Below, piece by piece: positions 16,682 to 24,707 of a DNA stretch of 32,166 nucleotides. Each line of letters begins with the position of its first letter. The first letter of the stretch is position 1. Where the stretch lies: the NCBI GenBank assembly GCA_015058875.1, contig SVBN01000031.1, positions 1 to 32,166 on the forward strand, given 5' to 3'. Source of the DNA: Erysipelotrichaceae bacterium (GTDB taxonomy: Bacteria > Bacillota_I > Bacilli_A > Erysipelotrichales > Erysipelotrichaceae). The translations under genes were made by a program, and so were the position numbers. Under the pieces are notes generated by a model that saw only the letters and a list, made by a program, of their open reading frames with translations, searched no databases and was not told where the DNA came from.

Positions 16682-17108
16682 TATCATGGCAGTGCTTCTG
16701 CTCGTCGGATGCGGTTCTTCCTCCGGCAGCGCAAAGCCTTCGACAGCAGCCGAGCAGCTGGTCAAAAATCTGAACCTGAGTTCAAAGATGGATGCGATGG
16801 ATGAGTCGCAGACCCAGGGCCTGTTCTTCTTTGCGGACGGTGCCGTCAAATCCTCCAGCCTGTATCTGGCCAACGATAAGAGTGCCGATATTGTCGGCGT
16901 ATTTGAAGCGGAGGATGTCAGCTCCGTCAGAGAGTCCGTCGAGACATATCTCGAAACGACAAAGCTTCAGAATCAGACATACAATCCGGAGGAAGTATTC
17001 AAGCTCGACAATGCCGTGATTGATGACAACGGAAAGACTGTCGTTGTCGTTGTCTGCGATGATCTGGAAAGCGCGAAGAAAGAAGTAAAATCAGTCCTCG
17101 GAAAATAA
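16659..17108 (+). CDS. Small lipoprotein, DUF4358-like
   Basis: The product is 149 residues. MLKKFVSSIMAVLLLVGC is a lipoprotein signal with Cys18, followed by a Gly/Ser linker and a compact soluble domain of ~115 residues. The domain reads like DUF4358, with a repeated VxVxVCDDLESAKKEV ending. No catalytic motif is seen. AAGGAG lies 8-10 nt before the ATG. In Bacillota, DUF4358 lipoproteins are often next to SGNH hydrolases or MBOAT acyltransferases, so a joint role with the preceding gene at the cell surface is inferred. The family call is from memory of the pattern, not a search. Confidence 0.6.
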   Translation: MLKKFVSSIMAVLLLVGCGSSSGSAKPSTAAEQLVKNLNLSSKMDAMDESQTQGLFFFADGAVKSSSLYLANDKSADIVGVFEAEDVSSVRESVETYLETTKLQNQTYNPEEVFKLDNAVIDDNGKTVVVVVCDDLESAKKEVKSVLGK

Positions 17109-17118
17109 AGAAAGCGGA

Positions 17119-17149
17119 AGAAGGATTTCATGACGGAAATCCTTCTTTT
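17119..17149 (+). terminator. Intrinsic terminator of the scpAB operon
   Basis: A perfect 11-bp stem pairs AGAAGGATTTC (17119-17129) with GAAATCCTTCT (17136-17146), followed by TTT. Confidence 0.8.
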
Positions 17150-17208
17150 CAGCTGATGCAGAAAAATACGTCATATAAAATTGCCTTGTCGCAGGGAGGA
17201 GTGCAGAA

Positions 17209-18504
17209 ATGATAGAACGTTATTCCCGTAAAGCAATGCGCGATGTCTGGAGCGAAGAAGCAAAATTCAGCTCCTGGCTGGAAGTGGAAATCCTGATTGA
17301 TGAAGCCTGGGCAGAGCTCGGTGAAATCCCGAAGGAAGACGCGGAAAAAATCAGGCGCAATGCCGCATTCAATACACAGCGCGTACTTGAGATCGAGCAG
17401 GAGACCAGACACGATGTCGTCGCCTTTACCAGATGCGTTTCCGAAAGTCTGGGAGAGGAAAAGAAATGGATCCATTACGGCGTCACGAGCACAGATGTCG
17501 TCGATACCGCCCAGGGATACCGGTTTAAGAAAGCGGATGAAATCCTGTATCAGGACATGCTGGACTTCATGGAGATCCTGAAGACCAATGCGCTGAAATA
17601 CAAGGATACCGTCTGCATGGGAAGAACGCACGGGGTCCACGCCGAGATTACGACCTTCGGCATGAAGTTTGCACTCTGGTATGAAGAAATGAAGCGGAAT
17701 CTGGAACGCTTCGAACTGGCACGGAAGGAAGTGGAATGCGGAAAGATTTCCGGCGCCGTCGGCACATTCGCCAACATCCCGCCGTTTGTGCAGGATTATG
17801 TCTGTGAAAAGCTCGGCATCCAGTCGGCCGCGATTTCGACCCAGATCCTGCAGCGCGACCGCCATGCATTCTATTTCGGCACGCTGGCGGCCATCGGTAC
17901 GACGCTGGAACAGATGGCGACCGAAATCCGCCACCTGCAGAGAACCGAAGTCAGGGAAGCGGAAGAGCGCTTCCGCAGCGGTCAGAAGGGATCCAGTGCG
18001 ATGCCGCACAAGCGCAATCCGATCGGATCCGAGAATATCTGCGGATGCGCCAGAGTGCTCAGGGGCTATATGGTAACGGCATACGAGGATGTCGCATTGT
18101 GGCATGAGCGGGATATTTCCCATTCTTCCGCCGAGCGCATCATCGCTCCGGATGCCACCGGACTGCTGGACTACATGCTGTACCGCTTCGGCAATATCCT
18201 GAAGAACCTGACGGTTTTCCCGGAACAGATGGAAAAGAACATCTGGCTGACGGACGGCGTCATCTTCTCCCAGAGGTTCATGCTGAAGCTGGTGGAGAAG
18301 GGCTGGTCCAGAGAAAAGGCGTATGATACCGTCCAGCCGAAAGCAATCGAGGCGTGGACAAAGCACGTTTCTTTCCGGAAGCTGATGGAGGAAACGCCGG
18401 AAGTCACAGAAGCACTGACGCCGGAGGAGATCGACGACTGTTTTGATACCCGGTATCACATCCGCAATGTGGATGAAGTATTCCGCAGGGTCGGACTGCT
18501 CTGA
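17209..18504 (+). CDS. purB: Adenylosuccinate lyase
   Basis: The product is 431 residues, usual for bacterial PurB. The fumarase/aspartase-superfamily signature [18 protein letters not shown] lies at ~262-279, with the flexible catalytic Ser in the first pair. [17 protein letters not shown] and [15 protein letters not shown] are the substrate-binding blocks. It splits SAICAR to AICAR and adenylosuccinate to AMP, each releasing fumarate. GGGAGGAG precedes the ATG. A TATAAA/TAAAAT at 17174-17181 could be its -10, with a weak -35. It is not clustered with other pur genes, but purA, which makes its substrate, is at 27628 on the other strand. Confidence 0.97.
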   Translation: MIERYSRKAMRDVWSEEAKFSSWLEVEILIDEAWAELGEIPKEDAEKIRRNAAFNTQRVLEIEQETRHDVVAFTRCVSESLGEEKKWIHYGVTSTDVVDTAQGYRFKKADEILYQDMLDFMEILKTNALKYKDTVCMGRTHGVHAEITTFGMKFALWYEEMKRNLERFELARKEVECGKISGAVGTFANIPPFVQDYVCEKLGIQSAAISTQILQRDRHAFYFGTLAAIGTTLEQMATEIRHLQRTEVREAEERFRSGQKGSSAMPHKRNPIGSENICGCARVLRGYMVTAYEDVALWHERDISHSSAERIIAPDATGLLDYMLYRFGNILKNLTVFPEQMEKNIWLTDGVIFSQRFMLKLVEKGWSREKAYDTVQPKAIEAWTKHVSFRKLMEETPEVTEALTPEEIDDCFDTRYHIRNVDEVFRRVGLL

Positions 18505-18583
18505 ATAAAATTCCGAAATGCGGATATGGATAACACCAGATTCCGGTTAACATTGACCTTCTGAAAGGAATGGAGGTACATGC

Positions 18584-18812
18584 ATGAAGCAGAGACAGAT
18601 TTATATCAGATCAGGGAACAGCCGTATTCTGCTGATCACTGACAATGCAGCGATCGATCATCGCAGTTATATTCTGAAAAAGGCTGGGGAAGGATTTCAT
18701 TGCGCGGCCGGCAGATCGTCCATGGCTGCCCGTTGAACTGTACGCCGGTACATTCCCGGATGATTTTATTCCGGAAATGGAAAATGCACGAAATAATCAA
18801 AAGGATATCTGA
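18584..18812 (+). pseudogene. Frameshifted VapB/AbrB-type antitoxin remnant
   Basis: GGAGG (18572-18576) precedes ATG 18584, which opens a 50-codon frame. Past a five-A run at 18677-18681 the next frame stays open and reads IARPADRPWLP, then FPDDFIPEMENARNNQKDI to a TGA at 18810. Removing one A joins the two into 75 residues, the normal size of VapB antitoxins. The joined protein has the family layout: a short beta-rich N-terminus, a I-x-x-P strand, a W in the toxin-binding tail and a DF near the end. No PIN toxin follows. It could also be one ORF with a sequencing error, or a chance pattern. Confidence 0.4.
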
Positions 18813-18815
18813 ATG

Positions 18816-18846
18816 AAAAACAATGCCGCGGGAAACTGCGGCATTG
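18816..18846 (-). terminator. Intrinsic terminator of cutC
   Basis: A perfect 9-bp stem pairs CAATGCCGC (18821-18829) with GCGGCATTG (18838-18846). On the minus strand it is followed by five T. Confidence 0.75.
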
Positions 18847-18866
18847 TCCGTTATTAGCATAGGTAT

Positions 18867-19574
18867 TCAGATATTCTTTCTCAGATTGTCGAGGATGGCG
18901 TTGATTTTCCGCTCATCGCAGGCAAGATAACCGCCGCTGTCCTGCTTCAGGGATTTTGCCGCAAAGTGAATCTGTTTTGATCCGCTCTGCTTTATGATCT
19001 CTGAAGCGTTGTCACCGCTGACGCCTCCGCCGGGAAGAATCTCAATATCATCCCCGTACAATGCGTTCAGCTGGGCAAGCAGAGGTGTTCCCTCCAGGGC
19101 ATTTGCCGCATGTCCTCTGGTGAGTACTCTGGTTGCGCCGCAGGCGATCAGCGTCTCGCATGCCGCAAACGGATCGGGAGTCAGATCAAAGGCCATATGG
19201 AATACCGCCTGTCTGTCATATTGCAGGATCAGCCGGCACATGTCGGAAGTCAGCGTTTTATCAACAGTGTGATCCGGATTCAGGAAACCGAAGGCAATGC
19301 CGTCCGCACCGTTCTGCAGAAACAGTTCCGCATCCGCGAACATGGTCTTCTGTTCCTCGGGATAATATACAAATCCGGCGGGTCTCGGCCGGACCATGCA
19401 GATGATCTTTTTGCCGGTGCGTTTTCCGGCGAGCCGGAGCGCTGAAAGGGAAGGCGTCAGGCCGTCCAGTTCCAGGGCGCTGTTGAGTTCGATCCGGTCA
19501 ATCGGAAACCGTTCGGCAAGTTCGCAGTCCCTCAGACTGCCGGCACACAGCTCCAGCGTAATTCCATGCATCAT
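18867..19574 (-). CDS. cutC: CutC family protein (copper homeostasis)
   Basis: The product is 235 residues from the ATG at 19574, placed 8 nt after GGGGA; an ATG three bases on is equally possible. CutC TIM-barrel blocks are present: IELNSALELDGLTPS, MVRPRPAGFVYY, NGADGIAFGFLN, FHMAFDLTPDP, TRVLTRGHAANALEG and EILPGGGVSGDN. The usual FHRAFD has Met for Arg here, a small deviation. CutC was tied to copper tolerance, but its biochemical activity is not settled. The gene is divergent from the GNAT gene and ends at its own terminator. Confidence 0.88.
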   Translation of the reverse strand: MMHGITLELCAGSLRDCELAERFPIDRIELNSALELDGLTPSLSALRLAGKRTGKKIICMVRPRPAGFVYYPEEQKTMFADAELFLQNGADGIAFGFLNPDHTVDKTLTSDMCRLILQYDRQAVFHMAFDLTPDPFAACETLIACGATRVLTRGHAANALEGTPLLAQLNALYGDDIEILPGGGVSGDNASEIIKQSGSKQIHFAAKSLKQDSGGYLACDERKINAILDNLRKNI

Positions 19575-19596
19575 AATCAAATCCCCGCTTATTAAC

Positions 19597-19605
19597 TGCT
19601 ATAAT
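19597..19605 (+). promoter_or_regulatory. Extended -10 promoter of the GNAT gene
   Basis: TGCTATAAT is a perfect -10 with TGn extension. The predicted start is near 19612, with GGAGG and ATG 19636 downstream. The -35 region is weak. Confidence 0.6.
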
Positions 19606-19635
19606 ACACCACAGAAAACGATTTTGGAGGTTTGT

Positions 19636-20115
19636 ATGGAAATCAGAAGAGCATGCAGAGATGATATTCACGGAATCAGCGACCTGCTGATGCAGGTGTT
19701 GAATATTCATGCGGAAGGAAGACCTGATCTGTTTATCCCGAATACGACAAAGTATACGGAAGAAGAACTGAATCAGATGATTCTGAATGACAATGCGCCG
19801 ATCTTTGCAGCGGTGGAAGACGGAAAGGTGCTCGGCTATGCAATGACCGAGATGAAGCAGCGTCTTCACAGCAACAATATGACCGATATCAGGACGCTGT
19901 TTATCGATGATCTGTGCGTTGACGGAAACGAGCGCGGAAAGCATATCGGGCATGAGCTTCTGGCATATGTAAAGGAATATGCGCGTGCCCATGGCGTTTA
20001 CCATATCACGCTGAATGTCTGGTCCTTCAACACACCGGCGATCCGCTTCTATGAAAAGGAAGGCATGAAGCCGATGGAGACCGTCATGGAATACATTCTT
20101 GAGGAACATGAATAA
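19636..20115 (+). CDS. GNAT family N-acetyltransferase
   Basis: The product is 159 residues from ATG 19636, preceded by TTGGAGG. An in-frame start at 19396 lies in the cutC coding region and is rejected. The GNAT fold is visible: an N-terminal IRRACRDDIHGISDLL helix, then motif A as FIDDLCVDGNERGKHIGHEL (the acetyl-CoA pyrophosphate loop), then GVYHITLNVWSFNTPAIRFY and KEGMKPMETVMEYIL. It acetylates an unknown small molecule or protein amine. Its stop overlaps the start of the next gene by 8 nt, so the pair is translationally coupled. Confidence 0.88.
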   Translation: MEIRRACRDDIHGISDLLMQVLNIHAEGRPDLFIPNTTKYTEEELNQMILNDNAPIFAAVEDGKVLGYAMTEMKQRLHSNNMTDIRTLFIDDLCVDGNERGKHIGHELLAYVKEYARAHGVYHITLNVWSFNTPAIRFYEKEGMKPMETVMEYILEEHE

Positions 20116-21268
20116 GCGCAGGATAATCACTTTACTGGCTGCCGCATTGTTTTTCTTTGCCGGCTGCATGCAGAAGAAACCGGTATCCTATCAGGAGACG
20201 GGTTTTACGGCGGTGATTGTTTCCGATCTGCACTTTACGGAAAAGAAAGACACGCTGAATACGATCGTTCCGCTCATGAGCAATGCCGCGGAGTGCATTT
20301 CGGCAATGATGGATGAAGTGACTGCGCTTCACCCGGATGCGCTGATCATTACCGGAGACAATACCAACAGCGGATCTGACAGTGATGAAAAGGCCCTGGC
20401 AAAGATACTGGACAGGGTGAAAAAGGCCGGGATTGCCGTTGTCATGACAACCGGAAACCATGATTTCAATCAGGCTTCCGTACAGACATATGAAAAGAAC
20501 TTCATGCCGCTGGCGGACTGTCACAGCAGGGATGAAGCGTCTCTGAGCCATTCCGTGCTGAGAAACGGCGTGCTGATGCTGGCAATGGATGACAGCTCAG
20601 GTACCGGCGGAAACGGCGCCGCATTTCCGTCACAGACCATGCAGTGGCTGAAAGATCAGCTGAAAGAAGCGGACACAAACAGATGGATCCCGCTGTTTCT
20701 TTCCCATCACTCCGTGCTCAGCCCGTACGGCAGCTCCTATACCATATCCAATCCCGATCTCTTTCAGACGCTGGAACAGGGCGGCGTGCGGCTTTGCTTT
20801 ACCGGCCACCAGCACGGACAGGCGCATCTGGAAAAAGGGAACATGCAGGAGATCATTTCGGCCATGCCGCTGAACGGCGCCCATCTGTACGGCGTGCTGA
20901 AGATCAATGATGCGGGAATGCATTATCAGACGCATTCCTTTGACTTCAGAACCTATGCTACAGAGGATCTGTATCGGATCATTTCCGATGCGGATGAAAC
21001 CGCCGCGGCCCATACCCGTGAAACGTTTGAAAAACTGCTGGATGAGCGGGGGTGCACAGGGGAAGCACAGGCTCAGGCGGTGGAAATGGTGACGCGGATG
21101 TTTTCCGCAATGGCCCGCGGAACGCTCGGGTCCGAAGCGGATGAGATCCGGAATATGCCGATGTATGAGGAAACGCTGCGGCTGCTTGCGGATACCAACT
21201 ACGGACCGTGGATGAAATCGCTGATGGAACATCCCGCGGATGCGGATCATCTGGAGATTGAATTCTGA
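20108..21268 (+). CDS. Calcineurin-like metallophosphoesterase lipoprotein
   Basis: The product is 386 residues from ATG 20108, which has GAGGAA just upstream inside the GNAT gene. MNKRRIITLLAAALFFFAGC is a lipoprotein signal with Cys20. The metal-binding series is complete: SDLHF (Asp40, His42), ITGDNTN, TTGNHDF, LSHHSVL and FTGHQHGQAH. These coordinate a di-metal centre that hydrolyses phosphoesters outside the membrane. The C-terminal ~110 residues are a helical extension of unknown role. Coupling to the GNAT gene is clear from overlap, but a functional link is not. Confidence 0.88.
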   Translation: MNKRRIITLLAAALFFFAGCMQKKPVSYQETGFTAVIVSDLHFTEKKDTLNTIVPLMSNAAECISAMMDEVTALHPDALIITGDNTNSGSDSDEKALAKILDRVKKAGIAVVMTTGNHDFNQASVQTYEKNFMPLADCHSRDEASLSHSVLRNGVLMLAMDDSSGTGGNGAAFPSQTMQWLKDQLKEADTNRWIPLFLSHHSVLSPYGSSYTISNPDLFQTLEQGGVRLCFTGHQHGQAHLEKGNMQEIISAMPLNGAHLYGVLKINDAGMHYQTHSFDFRTYATEDLYRIISDADETAAAHTRETFEKLLDERGCTGEAQAQAVEMVTRMFSAMARGTLGSEADEIRNMPMYEETLRLLADTNYGPWMKSLMEHPADADHLEIEF

Positions 21269-21277
21269 AGATCCGCA

Positions 21278-21306
21278 GAGACATTCCGGAAAAAAGAAGG
21301 TAGAAT
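21278..21306 (+). promoter_or_regulatory. Promoter of the MFS gene
   Basis: GAGACA (21278-21283), a 17-bp spacer and TAGAAT (21301-21306) predict a start near 21313. Confidence 0.5.
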
Positions 21307-21336
21307 GAAAACAGATATTCAAAGGGGACGCATCAT

Positions 21337-22671
21337 ATGAAACTCAACTATAAAAGGACCTTTCTTGTCGGTCTGGCATTTCTTTCCATCTGCGCTTTCT
21401 GGCAGATGTATGACAATGTGATTCCGCTGATTCTGACCAATACCTTCCATCTGAACGAGACCTATTCCGGTGCGATCATGGCTGCCGACAATGTGCTGGC
21501 GCTGTTCCTTCTGCCGCTGTTTGGCTCGCTGTCCGACCGTTTTGAATCCAATATCGGCAAGCGCATGCCGTTCATCCTGTGCGGGACAGCCCTGGCAGTG
21601 ATTCTGATGAATATCCTGCCGTTTGTGGACAATTCCTATGCAAAGACGCCGGATACCTTCAAGGTCGGGCTGTTCGTGGTGCTGCTGGGACTGCTGCTGA
21701 TCGCCATGGGAACCTACCGTTCCCCGGCGGTTGCCCTGATGCCGGATGTGACGCCGAAGCCGCTGCGCTCCAAAGCCAACGCCGTAATCAATCTGATGGG
21801 TGCGGTCGGCGGCATTATCTATCTCGGTATTGCGGCTGTGCTCTATCCCAATGCAAAGACGGCAGGAGTGAGCCATGTCAATTACCAGGTTCTGTTTATT
21901 ACCGTATCGGCAATCATGGCCGTGTCAGTTGCCCTGCTTTATATCTTTGTGAAGGAAAAGGAACTGACGGATGAAAACCGCAGGCTGGAGGAGGAACATC
22001 CGGAATGGAATCTTGCCGAGGACGACGGATCCGGAAATGAAAAGCTTCCGCCGGAAGTCAAGCGCTCCCTGGGCTTCCTGCTGGCGTCAATCGCCTTATG
22101 GTTTATCGGATACAATGCGGTTACGACATGGTTTACCACCTACGTATCGGTTGTGATGGGGCAGGGACTCGGCGGTGCGAGCACGTGTCTTCTGATTGCG
22201 ACGGCCGGAGCGATCATCTCCTATATTCCGATCGGCAATCTTGCCTCGAAAATCGGACGCCGGAAGACGATCCTGGGAGGCATCATCCTGCTGGCTTCGA
22301 TGTTTGCGGCCGGATTCATCCTGACCAGCATCTTCACATCCATCAATCCGGTTATGTTTGTGTGCTTCGCACTGGTCGGCGTCGCCTGGGCGGCGATCAA
22401 TGTCAACTCGCTGCCGATGGTAGTTGAAATGTGCAGAGGCTCGGATATCGGCAAGTTTACCGGATATTACTACACCGCATCCATGGCTGCCCAGATTGTC
22501 ACGCCGGTGCTTGCCGGCACACTGATGCGGCTGATTTCCTATAAGGTTCTCTTTATCTACGCCGCGGTATTTGTCCTGCTCTCATTTGCGACAATGACCC
22601 AGGTAAAGCACGGCGATCAGAAAGTTGAGGCAAAGCACGGTCTCGAAGCATTCGAGGACATGGATAACTGA
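21337..22671 (+). CDS. MFS transporter, sucrose/maltose permease-like (SLC45-like)
   Basis: The product is 444 residues with about 12 hydrophobic segments and a charged central loop near 205-245. FGSLSDRFESNIGKRMPFIL is the loop 2-3 motif and YRSPAVALMPDVTPKPLRSK with ANAVINLMGAVGG is characteristic of the sugar:cation symporter branch that includes SLC45 and sucrose permeases. GNLASKIGRRKTILGG is the second-half repeat of the loop motif. It probably imports a disaccharide or glycoside with a cation; the substrate is inferred only from family. AGGGGA lies before the ATG. It has its own promoter and no sugar hydrolase gene beside it. Confidence 0.8.
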   Translation: MKLNYKRTFLVGLAFLSICAFWQMYDNVIPLILTNTFHLNETYSGAIMAADNVLALFLLPLFGSLSDRFESNIGKRMPFILCGTALAVILMNILPFVDNSYAKTPDTFKVGLFVVLLGLLLIAMGTYRSPAVALMPDVTPKPLRSKANAVINLMGAVGGIIYLGIAAVLYPNAKTAGVSHVNYQVLFITVSAIMAVSVALLYIFVKEKELTDENRRLEEEHPEWNLAEDDGSGNEKLPPEVKRSLGFLLASIALWFIGYNAVTTWFTTYVSVVMGQGLGGASTCLLIATAGAIISYIPIGNLASKIGRRKTILGGIILLASMFAAGFILTSIFTSINPVMFVCFALVGVAWAAINVNSLPMVVEMCRGSDIGKFTGYYYTASMAAQIVTPVLAGTLMRLISYKVLFIYAAVFVLLSFATMTQVKHGDQKVEAKHGLEAFEDMDN

Positions 22672-22677
22672 AAGAAG

Positions 22678-22707
22678 ATGCGGCAGGGCAGGTGCTCCGC
22701 CGCATTT
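22678..22707 (+). terminator. Terminator-like hairpin after the MFS gene
   Basis: ATGCGGC (22678-22684) pairs with GCCGCAT (22699-22705). Only a short T stretch follows, so it is weak. Confidence 0.5.
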
Positions 22708-22719
22708 CTGTATGATCTT

Positions 22720-22747
22720 AAAAAAACCGCTCTGCATTGGGGCGGTT
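22720..22747 (-). terminator. Intrinsic terminator of the LppM-like gene
   Basis: On the minus strand GCGGTT-complement arms 22742-22747 and 22725-22730 pair, followed by seven T (plus-strand A 22720-22726). Confidence 0.7.
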
Positions 22748-22762
22748 CGGTGATTGATATGC

Positions 22763-23437
22763 TCAGGCGATGTTCTCCGGCTGATCCTTCTTTTTTCTCA
22801 GGAAAAGGAACAGAATGCAGACGGCTGCCGCAATTCCGCAGCCGATCAGCAGCGGATTGATCTTTCCGGTGGCGGAAGTGATGACGATTTCATCAATGTC
22901 GTCAGAAAGCTCCACAAGATCAATCGTGACGGTCTTTCCTTCGGCAACGCCGGCGTTTGTCTTCGCCGCTGCAGGCATATTGACGATCATCACCGCTTCG
23001 AATCCGATCTCCTTCAGTTTTTCCGTGTCAAAATCTTCCGATGAGGGGGCGCCGATTTCTTCGGATACTTCCTCATTGATGCTGTTTCTCGGAATCCGTA
23101 CCGTTACGGTATTGCGGTCCGCGGTGACATTGAATCTGTGCGTATCCTTTTCGGCAATCGCAACGCCGCTGAAGGATGGTTCTTCTGAGGTGCCTTCTTC
23201 CTTAACAATTGTCACTTCGGCACCCGGATTGCTTTCCGCGGTGTTCTGACGCATCTCTTCGAGTGCGGCGTCGATATCATTTCCGCCCATGCCGAGCATT
23301 TCATGACTGATCAGTATCGTCTGTGTGGAATTGACTTTTCCGTCCCCGTCCACATCCAGCCGCATCCGTATCTTCATGCATCCGCAGAGCAGAAGGCTGC
23401 AGGCAATCAGCGCTGTTTTCAGTAATCTGTTTTTCAT
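22763..23437 (-). CDS. LppM-like lipoprotein with C-terminal membrane anchor
   Basis: The product is 224 residues from the ATG at 23437, which follows AGGAG; an in-frame start at 23536 lies in the LysR gene and is rejected. MKNRLLKTALIACSLLLCGC gives a lipobox with Cys20. The body begins MKIRMRLDVDGDGKVNST, a beta-rich pattern like the LppM domain of actinobacterial lipoproteins. Residues ~192-212 are a transmembrane helix followed by RKKK, so the protein is held at both ends with the domain outside. It lies 40 bp downstream of the LysR gene on the same strand and probably shares its transcript. Confidence 0.65.
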   Translation of the reverse strand: MKNRLLKTALIACSLLLCGCMKIRMRLDVDGDGKVNSTQTILISHEMLGMGGNDIDAALEEMRQNTAESNPGAEVTIVKEEGTSEEPSFSGVAIAEKDTHRFNVTADRNTVTVRIPRNSINEEVSEEIGAPSSEDFDTEKLKEIGFEAVMIVNMPAAAKTNAGVAEGKTVTIDLVELSDDIDEIVITSATGKINPLLIGCGIAAAVCILFLFLRKKKDQPENIA

Positions 23438-23477
23438 ATGTGCTCCTCTTTCCCAGACATGGTCATTGCAGCATGTT

Positions 23478-24368
23478 TCACTCCGGATGTTTTCCGGCAA
23501 AGGAAGCGGTGAGCTGTTCCAGGAACTTTCCGGCAATCGGGGTCATATGCTGGTAGCGGCTGCGGATCAGATACAGCCGTGTTTTCAGGGAAGGAAACAG
23601 GGGGATGAATTTCAGTCCGCTTTCCTGCGAAGTGTTGATCAGGTTGCGGAAGGTGAGCAGGTATCCCAGTCCTGCCGAAACAAAGACGGAACCGTTATAG
23701 GAAAGACGGAAGGATCCTTCCAGATGCATTTCACCGAACTGGTCAGACGCCCATGTCCTGATCTCCTGGTTCCAGCTCTGTTCCGAACAGAACAGGGGAA
23801 GTCCGTGCAGATCTTCAGGCGTGATGCGCTCTTTATGCGCAAGCGGATCATTCACAGGCACGATGAGACCCCAGTCATCATCCTCGGGGAAGGGGATTGC
23901 CTGATAGCGGCTGTAGTCCGGCGTTTCCGCCAGTACCGCAAAATCCAGCAGTCCCTTATCGAGCTTTTCCAGTACCTGCTCGCTGTCGCCGCTTGTGATG
24001 TGGTAATGCAGGGACGGAAAGCGCTGCTTCAGCCTGCGGATTTCTTCCGCCAGATACCGGATCTGATAAGACTCCGCGAGACCGAAATACAGCTCGCCGC
24101 CGGCAATGTCGTCCAGCGAGACAAATTCCTTTTCGATCTTGTCAGCCATGCTGATAAGGTCCTCGGCGCGGTTTCTCAGCAGTACGCCTTCATCCGTCAG
24201 GGAGATCGAGAAGCTGTGGCGGACAAACAGCTTTCTGCCCAGTTCGTCTTCCAGGTTTTTCAGCGCCTTCGACAATGTCGGCTGGGTGACATGCAGTGAT
24301 TCGGCGGCTCTTGTCAGGTTTTCTTCCCGGGCAGCCGCAAGAAAATATCTGAGTGTTCTGATTTCCAT
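23478..24368 (-). CDS. LysR-family transcriptional regulator
   Basis: The product is 296 residues from the ATG at 24368, placed after AGGAGA; an upstream in-frame start at 24401 overlaps the promoter region. The N-terminal winged HTH reads LRYFLAAAREENLTRAAESL then HVTQPTLSKALKNLEDELG, followed by a two-lobed periplasmic-binding-like effector domain (~90-296). It is divergent from the four-gene redox operon and the spacer holds LysR-type boxes, so it most likely controls that operon and itself. The effector is unknown. Confidence 0.92.
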   Translation of the reverse strand: MEIRTLRYFLAAAREENLTRAAESLHVTQPTLSKALKNLEDELGRKLFVRHSFSISLTDEGVLLRNRAEDLISMADKIEKEFVSLDDIAGGELYFGLAESYQIRYLAEEIRRLKQRFPSLHYHITSGDSEQVLEKLDKGLLDFAVLAETPDYSRYQAIPFPEDDDWGLIVPVNDPLAHKERITPEDLHGLPLFCSEQSWNQEIRTWASDQFGEMHLEGSFRLSYNGSVFVSAGLGYLLTFRNLINTSQESGLKFIPLFPSLKTRLYLIRSRYQHMTPIAGKFLEQLTASFAGKHPE

Positions 24369-24394
24369 AGGTGTTTCTCCTGTATCCTTATGAT

Positions 24395-24435
24395 ATTCCA
24401 AATACGAATAACATGATATATAAAATAACTATTCG
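24395..24435. promoter_or_regulatory. LysR-type binding sites in divergent promoter
   Basis: ATTC-N7-GAAT (24395-24398 / 24406-24409) is the classic T-N11-A inverted repeat. A third half-site lies at 24430-24435 (TATTCG), the exact inverse of CGAATA at 24405-24410. Between them is TATATAAAAT (24417-24426), a likely -10 of the rightward operon. This resembles the recognition-plus-activation site layout of LysR regulators. Confidence 0.55.
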
Positions 24436-24482
24436 CGCAATTCATCCCGGATGATTAAGATGAAACCGTGAAAGGAAAAGCG

Positions 24483-24701
24483 ATGCGGAATATCGAAGAA
24501 AACGGATTGGAAATCAGTCTGGCACATGCCGGCATTCCCGAAGAAAGCAGGAAGATGATGCTGGAGATGCAGGAATGCGGATGTGAGGCGGAACTGCTCA
24601 TCAGGCTGAAAATGCACCGGTGCCGGCTGATGGATGAAATGCATGACATCCAGAGAAAGATCGACAGTACGGATGATCTGATCCGCATGCATCGCAGGTA
24701 A
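24483..24701 (+). CDS. Small helical protein, MerR-effector-like
   Basis: The product is 72 residues from ATG 24483, which follows AAAGGAA; the in-frame GTG at 24468 has no site. It has no signal or membrane segment. The C-terminal half, LLIRLKMHRCRLMDEMHDIQ then RKIDSTDDLIRMH, looks like the long coiled-coil helix that ends MerR-family regulators, but there is no DNA-binding HTH. Two Cys (ECGCE) lie mid-protein. It could be a dimeric ligand or redox sensor or a helper of the LysR protein. I do not recognise a named family. Confidence 0.65.
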   Translation: MRNIEENGLEISLAHAGIPEESRKMMLEMQECGCEAELLIRLKMHRCRLMDEMHDIQRKIDSTDDLIRMHRR

Positions 24702-24707
24702 GTGATT

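Noticed and set aside
17149-18459. 436-codon minus-strand ORF opposite purB
   Set aside because: It is a shadow of the adenylosuccinate lyase gene.
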